24,631 nt of DNA from Silene noctiflora (GCA_009801015.1 VHZZ01000038.1:13145-37775); one strand, 5' to 3'. Shown: positions 1 to 10,602, counted from the first letter of the stretch. Made by a program: numbers and translations. The notes: generated by a model from the letters alone, not told the origin.

Positions 1-2166
1 GGATTAGGTTGGCAAGGAGCTCTCCCCCGTTATCCCACCTTCTTTTTGCAGATGACTCGGTCTTCTTTCTCCAGGATAAAGAGGACGCCTACTTTTGTCT
101 TTGGGAGATCCTTGACTCTTATTGCCGTGCCTCGGGACAAATCGTTAATAAGAATAAATCCGGACTGCTCTTCAGCCCCAGCACTACTTTGGTCTCAGTC
201 CAAAATGGGATCCGCATTTTTCAGATCCCGGAAAATAAAGGTATTGGTAAGTATTTGGGTATTGAGACTGATTTTTCTTCTTCGAAAAAGGTAATCTTTA
301 ATGATCTTATTGAGAAGGTTAAGGGACGTATTTCCTCTTGGAACGGTTTGTTTTTATCTCACGCGGGTCGGCTGACTCTGATCTCTTCTGTTTTGTCTAC
401 CTTATCTAATTTTGTCCTATCGGTATTCAAAATACCGGTAAGTGTGGCTAACAAGATTAATTCCTTGTTGGCTCATTTTTGGTGGGCTGGAACGAGATCN
501 GCGTCTACCATTCACTGGTGTAGTAAGAACTTCCTTNGCCTTCNTAAGACGGAAGGGGGTCTTGGAATNCGTAATATTCAGTGTATGAATCAAGCTCTCT
601 TGGGGAAACTGGCATGGAAAATTTTAAATGATCGTAATTCCCNTTTAAGCCAGGTTTATTATAAGAAGTTGATACATGATGATAATTATAGGTTGAATAA
701 TCCTTTAACTACTCGCACCTCAATGTCGTGGGGTGCCAGGAGTATCTTATATGGAATGGAGCTTGTAAGGACCGGAATTGGATGGAAATTTGGATCAAAT
801 TCTGTTCTTAGGCATGGGAAGATAAATGGGTCAATGGTATGACGCCTCCTCTTGTCACTAATCTGGGTTTCCCGCCACCTACATCTATGAAGGACGCAAC
901 TGTTAAAGATCTCATTTTGCCNTCTCTTAACTGGGACAAGGATCTTATTTTTGANCTGTTTGAGGATAGTTGGGCTAGAAGAATCTGTGCAATGCCGATN
1001 TGTGAGANTACCCCAAATGATTCCNTCTTCTGGAAACATACTCCTTCGGGCATTTACTCGGTCAAAAGTGGATATGCGATTTGCCTTTCCACGCGTTTGA
1101 ACAAGGAATCGTCTCCTAAAGACCTTCAGCGGGTTAATGCGACGATTAAGGATTTCTGTAAAAAAAGGCTATGGAATCTCCCAGGCCCCCAGGTATGGAA
1201 AACCTTCCTTTGGAAAATTTTCACAGATACCCTTCNTACTGGTGCAGAGTTTAGATCTCGGAATATTTATGCTGATTACTCTTGCCCCTTGTGCCGACAC
1301 AATGATGCTGTTGAAACGCTTGCTCATTTATTTCGTGATTGCGATTTGGTTAAACGTCTNTGGTCTGCTTCTTCTTTGGGTATTTCATCTTCCTCTGCGG
1401 AGAATATTGGAATTAAGGAATGGCTTATTAGTTGGTTTGATTATTTTGAGAATTGTAAGGATTCTAAGTCTCTTACCATTTCTTTCATTTCGGTCATTTG
1501 GAGTATCTGGCGTATCCGNAATGACATCATATTCACAAGTAAAGACTTCTCCATTGATCATTTCTTCAACCTTCAATCTAGCGTGGCTAGTATCGCTATA
1601 GACGCAGACAAATTGGACGATTTGAAGATTGCCAGGCTTGCAGTCCGTTTTGCAGATCCCCTTGATAGTATCAGAGGTAACATTAAAAATCACATACCCT
1701 TCTTTATGGTTGGATGCCCAGGTTCTTGTAATCAACACCGTGTCAAAGTTGATGCTAGCTGGTTAGACTCTTTTCAAGCTGCGGCTGGATGGGTGGCATT
1801 CACATCCGATGGAGTTTGCTTTGCTTCTTCTGCTTCTTCCTTCCTTGCTGAATCTCCCCTACAAGCGGAAGCTTTGGGGATCAGGGAGGTCTTAAAGTGG
1901 GCTCTGATGAATAACATTCTTCATTTGGATATTTCCTCTGATTGCCTTCAACTTCTCCTCCAAATTGCCATGGTTGATGAACCACATCATATGACTAGGG
2001 GTATATTACAGGATTTGTTAAGTTTATTTTCATATTTTCATTGTGTTAGCTTTTCTTTTTTGCCTCGCAAACTTAATCAGGCTGCCCATGCCTTAGCTAG
2101 AGCTAAAATGGGACTGTAAACGTTTGCTTTTACTGCCGCCAAAAAAAAAAAAAAAAAAAAAAAAAA
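1..2166 (+). mobile_element. LINE retrotransposon, 3' part with poly-A tail
   Basis: This is the 3' part of a plant L1-type non-LTR retrotransposon; its 5' end lies outside the window. It carries, in order, the end of a reverse transcriptase, a zf-RVT zinc knuckle and an RNase H domain. After the stop at 2117-2119 only 21 bases precede an uninterrupted run of 26 A (2141-2166), the expected 3' end of a target-primed insertion. The upstream target-site duplication is not visible, so the insertion boundary at 2167 rests on the A tail alone. All 13 ambiguous bases of the window fall inside this element. Confidence 0.93.
3..2119 (+). pseudogene. LINE ORF2-like polyprotein (RT, zf-RVT, RNase H), partial and frameshifted
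   Basis: Reading begins mid-protein at base 3. The RT active-site motif FADD is at 45-56, preceded by the usual LSHLL context. The frame continues to a stop at 840-842. The rest of the protein, from about 821, is in the next frame and runs to 2119, so one base appears lost near 821 within a tryptophan- and lysine-containing linker. The second part holds a zf-RVT domain (about 1187-1365, CxxC then H and C) and an RVT_3 RNase H domain (about 1745-2110), with acidic residues at 1751 (D), 1868 (E) and 1940 (D). In life the protein would reverse-transcribe its own RNA at a nicked chromosomal target. With the frameshift this copy is unlikely to be autonomous. The break could also be an assembly error, given the nearby N calls. 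Confidence 0.9.
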
Positions 2167-2397
2167 CTACCTAAGCAAATTAAAGTAGAGTATTATTTTT
2201 CCGGAGAACTGGACAAATTAAGTATGAAGCTCTATCGATAATGATGGAAAACACGACATAATATAAAAAATCACAAATTCTCATTTGTGGCGACCTCTCA
2301 CATGATATAAGTAGGAAAGCAAGTGAGTGAAAACTTATGAGACGTTAGAAATTTGTGACCGTCACTAGGAAGATTTATTGTAAAAAGATATGCCAAA
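2167..2397. other. Spacer, nothing recognised
   Basis: AT-rich sequence between the LINE tail and the SINE. I see no coding potential or tRNA-like structure. A short stretch around 2288-2345 (ctctcacatg, gtgagtgaaaac) resembles internal MITE sequence, but no paired terminus was found. Confidence 0.5.
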
Positions 2398-2540
2398 GTT
2401 GGCTGGTGTGAGTGGTAAGGGCTCTCATCTTTTAAACAAGTGGTCAGAGGTTCGATTCCTGACTCGCCTTCAGTACCCCGAAGGAGATTGTCCCAGCTGT
2501 GGATAGGGGATACTCCTGGTCAACACCAAAAAAAAAAAAA
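2398..2540 (+). mobile_element. tRNA-derived SINE
   Basis: A short retroposon with an internal RNA polymerase III promoter. Box A is recognisable as TGGTGTGAGTGG at 2404-2415, and box B is a perfect GGTTCGATTCC at 2449-2459. The spacing is normal for a tRNA-related head. A non-tRNA body follows (about 2469-2527) and the element ends in 13 A (2528-2540). It would be mobilised by LINE enzymes. No clear target-site duplication is visible. The body is homologous to the tandem array in the Aux/IAA intron at 20902-21471, which supports its being a real repeat family. The tRNA-like head is too degraded to fold as a functional tRNA. Confidence 0.8.
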
Positions 2541-3450
2541 TTCGCCCCCCTAGACTTGAATCCTGGCTCCGCCACTTTAAGGGCTTGATCCATTGTTACA
2601 CTATTTATAAAACCTCCATTTATCTGGGGCAGACTCATATTTTATGTTATGCTTGAATTATCCTCGATCCTTGGGATTATAATATGTAAAACATTATATT
2701 GTCTATCTTAATTGCTAACAAGCTCAACTCAGAAACTCAGATAAAACGACTTGAATTATTTTCAAATTAATAACATAATTTATTATTTAAAAACTAAAAT
2801 TAAACAAGTTCATGTTTTAAATCAAATTTGATTATTGCATAAACACAAAAGTATTTCAGATATACATTATTTTATTGAACTCACGTACGAATATTAATCC
2901 ACCTTAATTCAACGTTACGATATGACCCACGCAACGCCACAATCAATTCTTGACAGCCACTATTAGGATATTACCTGGACAACACCCGGACATGAAATCT
3001 AGTATATATACTTAAAAGAGAAACTTTTGAAGCGAATTCATTGCCTACTACTATTGTTTAATAAATTACGTGTATTAAAAGTTTTTTAAAACTATGTAAA
3101 TATAAAAATTATTAAACAAATTTTAAAAAAGAATTTAAAATCAAATTAAATAAAAAAATTAGACTTATAAACTTCTATCTATTATGGAGTATTACTACAA
3201 CACTAATACTAGGAATACAATTAGCCCACTAATATTTGTAATTAATAAATCATATGTGAAAATATGGTCTAAAATAAATGTGTATAAGCAAGTCTCCAAT
3301 TCAAGAAACAAAAGTTTGAAATAAACGTCAGACATTTCTCCTACTCTTTCACAAATGCTAGGTAAATAAAATTGATAAGAAAAGAATATATATGAATTAC
3401 TCGTATCAAATTAAGTTATTATTATTTTTGTCTATTTGTTAAATACGTAA
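2541..3450. other. Spacer with a transposon-end motif
   Basis: Directly after the SINE tail, 2541-2577 holds a C-run followed by AATCCTGGCTCCGCCAC. This is the reverse complement of a GTGGCGGAGCCAGGATT motif often seen at plant repeat ends, and a diverged form recurs in each unit of the Aux/IAA intron array. At 2998, the TCTAGTATATATACTTAAAAG stretch looks like a plus-strand Helitron-type 5' end, but no matching 3' end was found. The remainder is AT-rich with no supported gene. Confidence 0.4.
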
Positions 3451-4034
3451 TTAGTTTAGATCTTGCGCAATAAATGCGCGGTTTTTATAAAGTTTTTATT
3501 TTTGTATTACTTAATCATAAATTAACATCTCATTAATTTTTCATATTTCACGTTTATATTTTTATATGAGAAAAAAAATTGAACAACAAAATTATTCAAG
3601 AAAACCGAGTAAAATTGAACTGTAAAATAATAGTCGTAGCTCATTAATTGTTCATTTTCTTGTTATTGTATTTTGCTTCGAGAAAAAAAAAATTAAAAAT
3701 TAATCCAAGAGAATTGAGTAATGAAAGTAATCAAAACGATTTATAGTTTTATTTATACATAGTATGAGTAAGTAATTCTTAAATAATAGTATCAATAAAA
3801 GATTTAATAGTTTCTAATTTTATATAATTTATTTATATTTTAGTTTAAATATTATAGTTTAATGTTTAGTGAAAATATATAATTTAATGAAAAAAAATTG
3901 TATAATTAAATATATTATAATTATTAATTTCCTTATATAGTAAAAAAATTTAAATTATCATAGTTTCCCTATTAAAAAGATGTTTTTTGGAGAGGAAACT
4001 TGTGAATTCACCAATTCTTTTAGTATATAGGGGA
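3451..4034 (-). mobile_element. Non-autonomous Helitron-like element A
   Basis: On the minus strand the element begins TCCCCTATATACTAAAAG (5' end at 4034) and ends CTAAACTAA (3' end at 3451). A GCGCA/TGCGC hairpin (3465-3469 with 3475-3479) lies about 11 bases inside the 3' end. The flanking bases on that strand are A before the 5' TC and T after the 3' end, the A/T insertion typical of Helitrons. There is no coding capacity. A second copy at 11953-12767 shares both termini, which supports the boundaries. Its 3' end reads CTAA, within the CTRR consensus. Confidence 0.65.
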
Positions 4035-4257
4035 TTATCTTATGTTTTCATGATGGTCGAATTTACCTTTTGTTATTAGAAAAACAGGACAGTATAATTT
4101 TGATAGGGTGAATGATAGTCAAAAATTTAAGTATATTGGTGGTAGTCTACTAATTGATCATACAAAATTAAGAAAGAGACAATAAAAGCGGGATAAACTT
4201 TTGGAAAAAAGAGGACAATAGAAATGAGATGGAGGGAGTATATATGTTTGCACAAAA
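4035..4257. other. Spacer with a possible MITE end
   Basis: The stretch ending gagatggagggagta at about 4225-4240 resembles the terminus of a Stowaway-like MITE, next to a TA. No partner terminus could be found upstream at a plausible distance, so it is recorded only as a possible solo end. Confidence 0.3.
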
Positions 4258-4390
4258 ACTTTCGAGAGACGGTCTCTCAATAGCGGTATTGAGAGACCTA
4301 TCACATGATGGGGTGAGGGACTCACTAAATTTTTTGTTTCCCTATTATGTCTCTCACTAAATTAGTGAGAGACGGTCTCTCACGAGACCT
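4258..4390. mobile_element. Small MITE with GAGACGGTCTC termini
   Basis: The two ends are related inverted repeats: TTCGAGAGACGGTCTCTCAA at 4261-4280, and GTGAGAGACGGTCTCTCAC followed by GAGACC at 4365-4388. Each end is itself nearly palindromic, so the element could fold strongly. The roughly 85 bp between them is AT-rich and non-coding. Target duplication is not resolved. The same core appears as a solo copy just before the bZIP start codon at 5293-5309. Confidence 0.55.
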
Positions 4391-4654
4391 ACGGGTTTGT
4401 TTGTTTCTCACCTTTTTATTTTCATGTAATGGTCCAATTTTTCTTATTGCTTGAGAGGCCTTCCTCTAGCAACTACTCTTAAGTTTAACATGAAATATTT
4501 TATTAAAAACAATTTAATGAAGATGATTAATTAGTTATACAATAGTTTATTAGAAATTAAATTTAATTGACGTCACAAAATCTACTACTACAAATGCAAA
4601 ACTTCATTCAAATGGCATTACTACAAGTAGGACATATTTGATTATGCATTGAAA

Positions 4655-4860
4655 AATAATTCTATTATTAAATGAGTTTTAAAATAGGAGTTATGATAAT
4701 AATTTAAGAGTTTTATTATATAAACATCTATCTGATTATAATGCTCGGTAACATTGAATAGTTAAATTCAAAAGTAATTCTGTCATTAAATGAGTTTTAG
4801 ATGATTAATGAAGGAATTTTATTATGTAAATGTTCATCTGATTATAGTATTAGTATCGTG
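4655..4860. repeat. Degenerate tandem duplication, about 117 bp period
   Basis: Two diverged copies start at about 4655 and 4772. Both contain TAATTCTRTYATTAAATGAG, then a variable part, then a segment ending CATCTRTCTGATTATA or CATCTGATTATAGT. The copies differ by many substitutions and small indels, so the duplication is old. No function is suggested. Confidence 0.55.
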
Positions 4861-5321
4861 AATGTAAGGAGAATATAGTGGGATACAAGATGGGATACAA
4901 AGTGGGACAGAGAATCCGCTCTCCTGCAATAGAGTTATGAATTTAACGTTCTATATTTGATTAGTTTCTATTTATTATTATCTCTAAAATACCTGCACAT
5001 AAAAGAAAACAATTCAAATAATTACTTTATATTTTTTATCATAAAATAATCACATTTTTATGGTCGTAATTTATAACCCGTCGTCACGACTCTAAAAGTC
5101 AAAAAGAGTTGGCATGTGAAGTGTAGATCATCCATTGATTGAAAAAATCACTTTACCTAAAACCCACTTTCCTCTCCTCTTCCCTTCCCAATCTTTCCCA
5201 CCAAATCACCCAATCATAAATTTACCCACCGTAACTACTCATAACAAACGGTAAATCATTCCAATTCATTTTTTAATTATACGGCAAATTCTCGTGCGAG
5301 ACGGTCTCATTTAAAAAAAAC
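4861..5321 (+). promoter_or_regulatory. Upstream region of the group C bZIP gene
   Basis: Pyrimidine-rich sequence at 5165-5215, rich in ccctcttcccttcccaatc-like stretches, fits a plant 5' UTR or core promoter. A convincing TATA box was not identified; cataaattta at 5214-5223 is the nearest candidate. The solo MITE-end motif CTCGTGCGAGACGGTCTC at 5291-5308 ends only 13 bases before the start codon, so it should lie in the mRNA leader, where it could fold. Confidence 0.35.
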
Positions 5322-8300
5322 ATGGATCGGATATTCTCCGTAGGCGATATATCCGACCAATTCTGGTCCGATTCTCCACCTCCGCCACCACCGCCACCAA
5401 TTAACTCCGACCCGAAGATGATGAACCGAAGCGAATCCGAATGGGCCTTCCAGAAATTCCTTCAACAAGATGATTCTTCTTCTTCTCCAAACGACGTCGT
5501 CGAGTTCAAAAATCACAATAATAATAATAATAATAGTATTAATATTAAGGATGATGACGTTGTTGCTGACGTGTCGTCGGAGGAGTACCAAGCTTTTCTC
5601 AAAAATCGCCTTAATTTAGCTTGTGCTGCTGTCGCTTTCACCAGGGTATTTTCGTCTTTTCACTTGTTACATGATCTTGATTTGATTTGATTGGCGTTTT
5701 CGGTATCGGATAGGATAGGATAGGATCGGTTCGGTCAAAGCTCGGCTGGAGTTTAGTCAAATTGATTTTGAGTTTTAGGTTGACTAAATTTGGTAACTTT
5801 TTTAGGTTGAGCTTTATGTTTGAGGCTGCTTACTTGATTTAATTGTTAATCTTTATTACTTTTTCCGTCTCAATCATTTATTTACCTTTTCCGTCTCAAT
5901 TATTTGTTTACATTTTTTCGTGACTGATATTTAAATGGAGCAAACAAAGGATTGAGACGGAGTGAGTATTGAACTAGAAAATTGTGGTAGGTAGTTTATT
6001 TTTTAAGCGTATTTACTATTGACTGAGACGGAGCGAGTATTATTTATTTATTTCTGCCGTTTGGTAGTTTAGTTCAGGAAAATTAAGTAATGATAGGATA
6101 AGCTCTGGGATGGGTAACTAAGTAATGCTGCATTTTCGGGTTAAAGTTGGAAGCTTTTTGGGTTGAAGCTCTGTTTCTGGTGAGGATATTGTCGTCGATT
6201 TGGGGAGTTTCTGTTTGAGGTGGTTTTGTGCTGTTTATTTCCTTTAAATCCGATTGAAGTCCGTAGCTTTTCTATTTTGAACTAAGCATTTGGACATGAC
6301 TTGATTCAATGACTAGTACGCAGTACGTTTTATAGAGGTTAAATGGATTGTATAAGAGTTACAATACTGTTGGCAGGATAAACGGTATGCGTAGAATAAA
6401 CTAATGGACTTTAGAAACGACAAACGATATAAAATTGTAGTCAGAAATCATGGATGAACAAGAAGGAAGAGTCTCATCAGTGTAGCTTACGTTCATAAAG
6501 GGCTAGATTGTCACACTGCCTACACAAGCTTTTATTTTGTTTTCATTTTTAAAAAAAAATGTGTTTTCTCTAGTTGGGTTGGTCTCTCTGTGTTTACTTC
6601 TGTTGTTTGATTCCCAGTCATTTACGTATACCCACCCTTCCTAGCAAATCAGGGTTCTATTGGTGCCACAGAAACTGTAACACAAGGTTCTATGTAAGGT
6701 TTAGTTTAGGAGAATCATGTTATGATAGGAATTAGGAAAAGCTTACGGAAAAGAAGTTGAATAGAAAAAAAGGTTAAGTTTAGATTTTGTTTGTTGTTTT
6801 AGTTGATATGCTTTAGGGTCAGGGTTAAAGTTTGAAGCTTTTTTTCGGTTCTGGCTCTCTTTACGTTGAGGGTCTTCTTGTCCATTGAATTTCGTAGCTT
6901 TGGAATTTTGAACGTAAACGTTTAAAAGTGACTTAATTCAATGGCTTGTATGAAGTAATTTTATAGAGGTTAAGTCGATTATATAAGAGTAACAAGACCG
7001 TTGGCAGGGGGCACTGTATGTGTAGAATAAGTTATACCGGAATTTAGAAACTATAAGAAATTGTAGTCAGAACTCATGGATGAACGCGAAGGAAGAGTCT
7101 CATAAGTGTGGCTTAGGTACATGAAGGGTCAGATCATCCCACTGCCGACACAAGCTTTTATTTGTTTTCAAAATGTGTGTTTCTAGTTTGGTTGGTCTCC
7201 TTTGTGTTTACACCTGTCGTTTGATTCCCAGTTATTTATGTACAGGCACCCTTCGTAGTAAATCAGGGTTCTACTGCTGCCACAGAAACTGTAACACAAG
7301 GCTCTGTGGAAGCACAATCTGGTACCCGTCCTCCATGCAAAGGTTGGTGTCCGCTCTCTCCACTAGTACATAGCCAAAGTGATCTTTTTTAGTACATGTT
7401 GAAGTATTATCTGGATGGCTGTTTGTGACTTCTTTTATGACTGCGTCTGTGATTGCATGGTTAATGTGAGCTCTGCACTTTGTCGTTCTTAGCTTCAACA
7501 TTTCTGATTGTTGGAAGACTGATTTAAAAGCTGTTAACCACTTAACCATTAAAGGGCCGGAAAAACACAGATCTGGGTAGACATAGAAATCGATATGCAT
7601 GTGGAATTTGGAGGACAAATTGTACGCTTTCTAATGATGCTAAACAAAGTTGATGAAACGTTGTTACCTTGTCAGACGTGGTCGGCTTGCTTTCCTTTTT
7701 GGTGTGGCTTTTATAATAGAATTTGTTAAGAGGAAAGTATATGTAGTTATGAGTTATGACTTCCTATGCGCTTTAGGTTCCCAAGCTAAGGGTGGTGTAG
7801 GGCCCATTGGAACCCCTTCTAATCCGACGATGCAAAAGAAACCCATTATTCAGGCCAAGCAGGCTACAAGTTATTCATCAGATCAGTCAGATGATGATGA
7901 AGTAGAGGGTGAAATGGACAACACGGACCCTACTGATGTAAAGCGTGTAAGGAGGTGAGAGCATTTTCTTTAACCTTACATATTATGAAATCATTCTCCC
8001 ACCTTTCCAGTGTTCGTGATTTAGGTCTGAAAGGCAGAATACGTAAATTTGCTGTTGGCACCACACTAGAACCATAACAAAGCATTAGTCCACAGAATAG
8101 TTTGGTGTTGGCTTTCAAGATGCTGAGCTAGTGAGCTACATCATGACTTTATGTTTAGCATTGTTTATCTGCATATTGAAGAATATAGAGTTTGTCCTGA
8201 AATGGTATGAAGTCATGAAGTGCACAAACTCCGCAACCAAAATATGTCATTTTTATCTGAGATCTTGCATCTCTCTGTTTTCGTACAGTTTCAATAACAT

Positions 8301-9457
8301 GTGTGATGTGTCAGTTATATATGAATAATCTCTCTGTTGCAAATTTTGTGCAAGCATTGATTCTTTTTGCTCAGAAATTTGTGGCTCATAATATTGAGTC
8401 GAAAACTTCAGAAGTCGCAGACAATTTAAAATCAATTTAGTTCCTATATATGGTCGTCCTTTTTATGCACCTTAATTTTTTTTTATTCGTTGTGTGTCAG
8501 TTCTATTTCGGCCAAGACAGTACTATCGGCCTATATGTTGATTTCTGGTATGACAGCCATGGTTTACCCATTCACTCTTTTATGAACTTTGTCTACAAAT
8601 GTTATGCAAACCAGAATGCTGTCAAATAGAGAGTCAGCTAGGAGATCGAGGAGGAGAAAGCAGGCACAACTAACTGAACTTGAAACCCAGGTACTGTTTC
8701 ACTTGCAAGTAATTTCACAGTGACTATTTACGTCTATCAGCTTTGGTGACCCGTCTTCTCTATAATAGGTTTCTCAGGTGAGAGGGGAAAACTCCACACT
8801 ATTGAAGCGTCTAACTGATATCAGCCAGAAGTTTAACGAGGCTGCAGTGGACAACAGGGTATTAAAAGCCGATGTTGAGACATTAAGGGCAAAAGTATGC
8901 ATCTATTTGCTGAGTTTTTTTTTTTCCTTTTAAAGCTTAGCAGAACTGAAGTAGACTCGATCCCTAATTTTACTGCTGTCTCGAAATGGCCTGAGTTGGC
9001 CAATCTGAAACAAAAACTTTTAGTCACAATCCATAATTGACGACTTAACGTGACTTGTAGTCAATGATCCGGGGGGTGGGGGGAAGGCTAGACAAACCTG
9101 TACTTGAATGGTTCGGTTCGTTTGCCAAATCTATTGTTATTAGCCAGATGTCCGGATCCTAGACTCTTATTGGTTTGTGTTTTTCTTTAGGTAAAAATGG
9201 CTGAGGAGACAGTGAAGAGAGTCACTGGTATGAACCCTTTGCTACAAGCCATGTCGGAGATCTCTGCAATGGGAATGGCAGCCTTCAACGGAAACCCTTC
9301 AGACACAGCTGATGCTGCCGTTCCTGTGCAACACAATCTTAAGCCACCTCATTTCTACCAGCCGGTTGCTAATCCTTGCCCTGGGCCCACTTCAAGAAGT
9401 CCTTCAATCCATGGAGGATTGTATCAAGGTAGCCCGCACGGTGGCTCTGAGCAGTGA
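5322..9457 (+). CDS. Group C bZIP transcription factor (bZIP10/bZIP25-like), six exons
   Basis: Reconstructed as exons 5322-5645, 7246-7342, 7777-7954, 8615-8690, 8769-8894 and 9191-9457, all with GT/AG junctions and a continuous 355-residue frame. The N-terminus ([15 protein letters not shown]), the SEWAFQKFL motif and a [13 protein letters not shown] segment match the conserved N-terminal blocks of Arabidopsis bZIP10/bZIP25. An acidic stretch ([11 protein letters not shown]) precedes the basic region (about 196-216), with N204 and R212 in the invariant N-x7-R spacing, followed by L222 and a long zipper of about nine heptads. The C-terminal [18 protein letters not shown] block is diagnostic of group C. 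Members bind ACGT-core DNA in the nucleus and heterodimerise with group S1 bZIPs. Exon 1 has poly-Pro and poly-Asn tracts. Intron 1 (1.6 kb) holds a duplicated partial exon 2. Function is by family; the gene model is strong. Confidence 0.93.
5858..6040. mobile_element. Stowaway-like MITE ends in intron 1 of the bZIP gene
   Basis: Two left-type ends, TTTTTCCGTCTCAATCATTT (5859-5878) and CCTTTTCCGTCTCAATTATTTG (about 5885-5906), face two right-type ends, GGATTGAGACGGAGTGAGTA (5949-5968) and GACTGAGACGGAGCGAGTAT (6021-6040). The CCGTCTCAAT termini next to TA are those of Tc1/mariner-type (Stowaway) MITEs. Two pairs of ends suggest one element inserted in or beside another, or a duplicated terminus. 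The element is wholly intronic and non-coding. Confidence 0.6.
6064..7307 (+). repeat. Tandem duplication within intron 1 reaching into exon 2
   Basis: Copy 1 (about 6064-6692) and copy 2 (about 6693-7307) align along their whole length with a period of 614-631. Anchors include TATAGAGGTTAA (6331/6962), GAAGGAAGAGTCTCAT (6462/7088), CACAAGCTTTTATTT (about 6524/7150), and CAGGGTTCTA followed by CCACAGAAACTGTAACACAAGG (6650/7264). The second copy contains the real exon 2 acceptor and the first 62 or so bases of exon 2; the first contains its decayed counterpart. Many substitutions and indels separate the copies, so the event is not recent. Confidence 0.85.
6631..6693 (+). pseudogene. Ghost copy of bZIP exon 2 in intron 1
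   Basis: This segment aligns with the first 62 bases of exon 2 (7246-7307). It remains open in the exon 2 frame: the reading around [13 protein letters not shown] is nearly the same as in the true exon. The acceptor is destroyed: where the real exon has TACAG the copy has TATAC, so AG became AC. At the duplication junction a GTAAGG donor-like sequence occurs at 6694. A cryptic acceptor CTTCCTAG at 6637-6644 would give a 49 bp exon that shifts the frame. As it stands the copy should be spliced out. Confidence 0.75.
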
Positions 9458-10069
9458 CCGCGCAAGCATTAAGGTTAACATTACTGCGTAAATTCCCTGT
9501 ACTGGATTCATTATGTATTACCGTTTACCACCAGTACCGTTATGTATAATGCTATTCGTTTCCTTTCTTGAGCCAAAAGTCTTGCTAATAATCGAGCATC
9601 TAGTGAGCTGCACTACCCATATACGTCATCCCGACATGGAATCTCCTCCTGGAGCTCTGAACAAACTCACATCTCCTGAGTTTACCAGGCAATCTGCGTA
9701 AATCAGATAACGACCTCTTAAGGACTTTGTTTAACTCGTGTACTTTTCATGGCGATGCAGACTTGACTGAGAGGCGCAAGGAATCCGAGCTCCTCAGTGT
9801 ACTCGAGCCAAACAACTCGAATAATATAAATATTTCCTTTTGCTTTCTTTGTTGAGAAAGTTGATTGTAAATAGACATCATTTAGTCTAATGCAACTCAG
9901 CTCCAAATAGTCTTACCAGGCAATGGTGACTCCCTGTAGAAATGCCCTTCGATGACACAGACGACGGTGACTGTGATCTCAAACAAACTTCGAGTCTTCG
10001 ACACCGTGTAACAAGTAACTCCTCAGTCTACTGAAAGGTCATCTAAAATAGCTGTGGAATTTCATGTCA
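9458..10069 (+). other. Downstream region of the bZIP gene, probable 3' UTR
   Basis: Mixed-composition sequence after the stop codon, less AT-rich than the spacer beyond it, as expected of a transcribed 3' UTR for the first few hundred bases. I could not place a polyadenylation site with confidence. Two short open frames (9513-9701 forward, 9718-9906 reverse) have no recognisable protein features and were not annotated. Confidence 0.4.
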
Positions 10070-10077
10070 CAAGGAAA

Positions 10078-10602
10078 TAGTCCTGTCAAAACTCGGCCCG
10101 ACCCGAAACCCAACCCACCCGACCCTTTTTTAGGGTTATAAACCCGTTTTTTCGACGCGTGACCCGTTAGACCCGAACAATGACCCGTTATTTTAGGGTC
10201 GAGTTTTATAAAAATATTAATATTTATATATTATATTTGAAGAGATAGTTAAAAAATTGTTTTTTTATTCTTAAAAATTACAAATACAACTTACAAGTCA
10301 ATTTTATATACGAGTAACTTTTATAATACTTAATAATAAAAAAATTATTAAAAAATTTAATAATTACGTCAATATAATTAATGTAAACGTCGAAATAATT
10401 AATGTAAACGTTGAATATGATTAAAATATTAATTTTAAATATGTTTTACGTTTTTAAAAATTATTATTTTTAATTAAAAAAATAGATTAAATAAGATGTT
10501 AGAAATTATTTCTTGACCTGTATTCTGACCCTAACCCGATCCATGACCCGTGTGACCTGACCCGTTTTCGACCCGACCCGCCCGACCCGTTTGACAGGTC
10601 TA
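10078..10602. mobile_element. hAT-type MITE with 8 bp target-site duplication
   Basis: The element is bounded by exact 8 bp direct repeats CAAGGAAA at 10070-10077 and 10603-10610. Its termini are 14 bp inverted repeats with two mismatches: TAGTCCTGTCAAAA on the left, and TAGACCTGTCAAAC read inward from the right. The 8 bp duplication is the hAT superfamily hallmark. Subterminal regions are dense in ACCCG/GACCC repeats in the same orientation on both sides (10098-10200 and 10510-10590), around an AT-rich core of some 300 bp. There is no coding capacity, so movement would need a transposase from elsewhere. Confidence 0.8.

Noticed and set aside
2401..2470. Possible functional tRNA gene
   Set aside because: Box A and B are present but the arms do not pair as a cloverleaf, and the A-tail plus a related array identify it as a SINE.
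2998..3190. Third Helitron-like element starting at 2998 on the plus strand
   Set aside because: Only a 5'-like end was seen; no 3' hairpin with CTRR was found at a plausible distance.
5307..5591. Reverse open frame opposite bZIP exon 1
   Set aside because: Antisense shadow; Ile and Arg runs are the complement of the Asn and Pro codon repeats.
7271..7618. Reverse-strand open frame of 115 codons across bZIP exon 2 and intron 2
   Set aside because: Shadow of the forward gene; no domain, no promoter, and it crosses a well-supported splice site.
7650..7958. Forward open frame beginning with an ATG before bZIP exon 3
   Set aside because: Only its second part (from 7777) is coding; the earlier codons are intron 2, which ends in CTTTAG. 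It is exon 3 read through its acceptor, not a separate gene.
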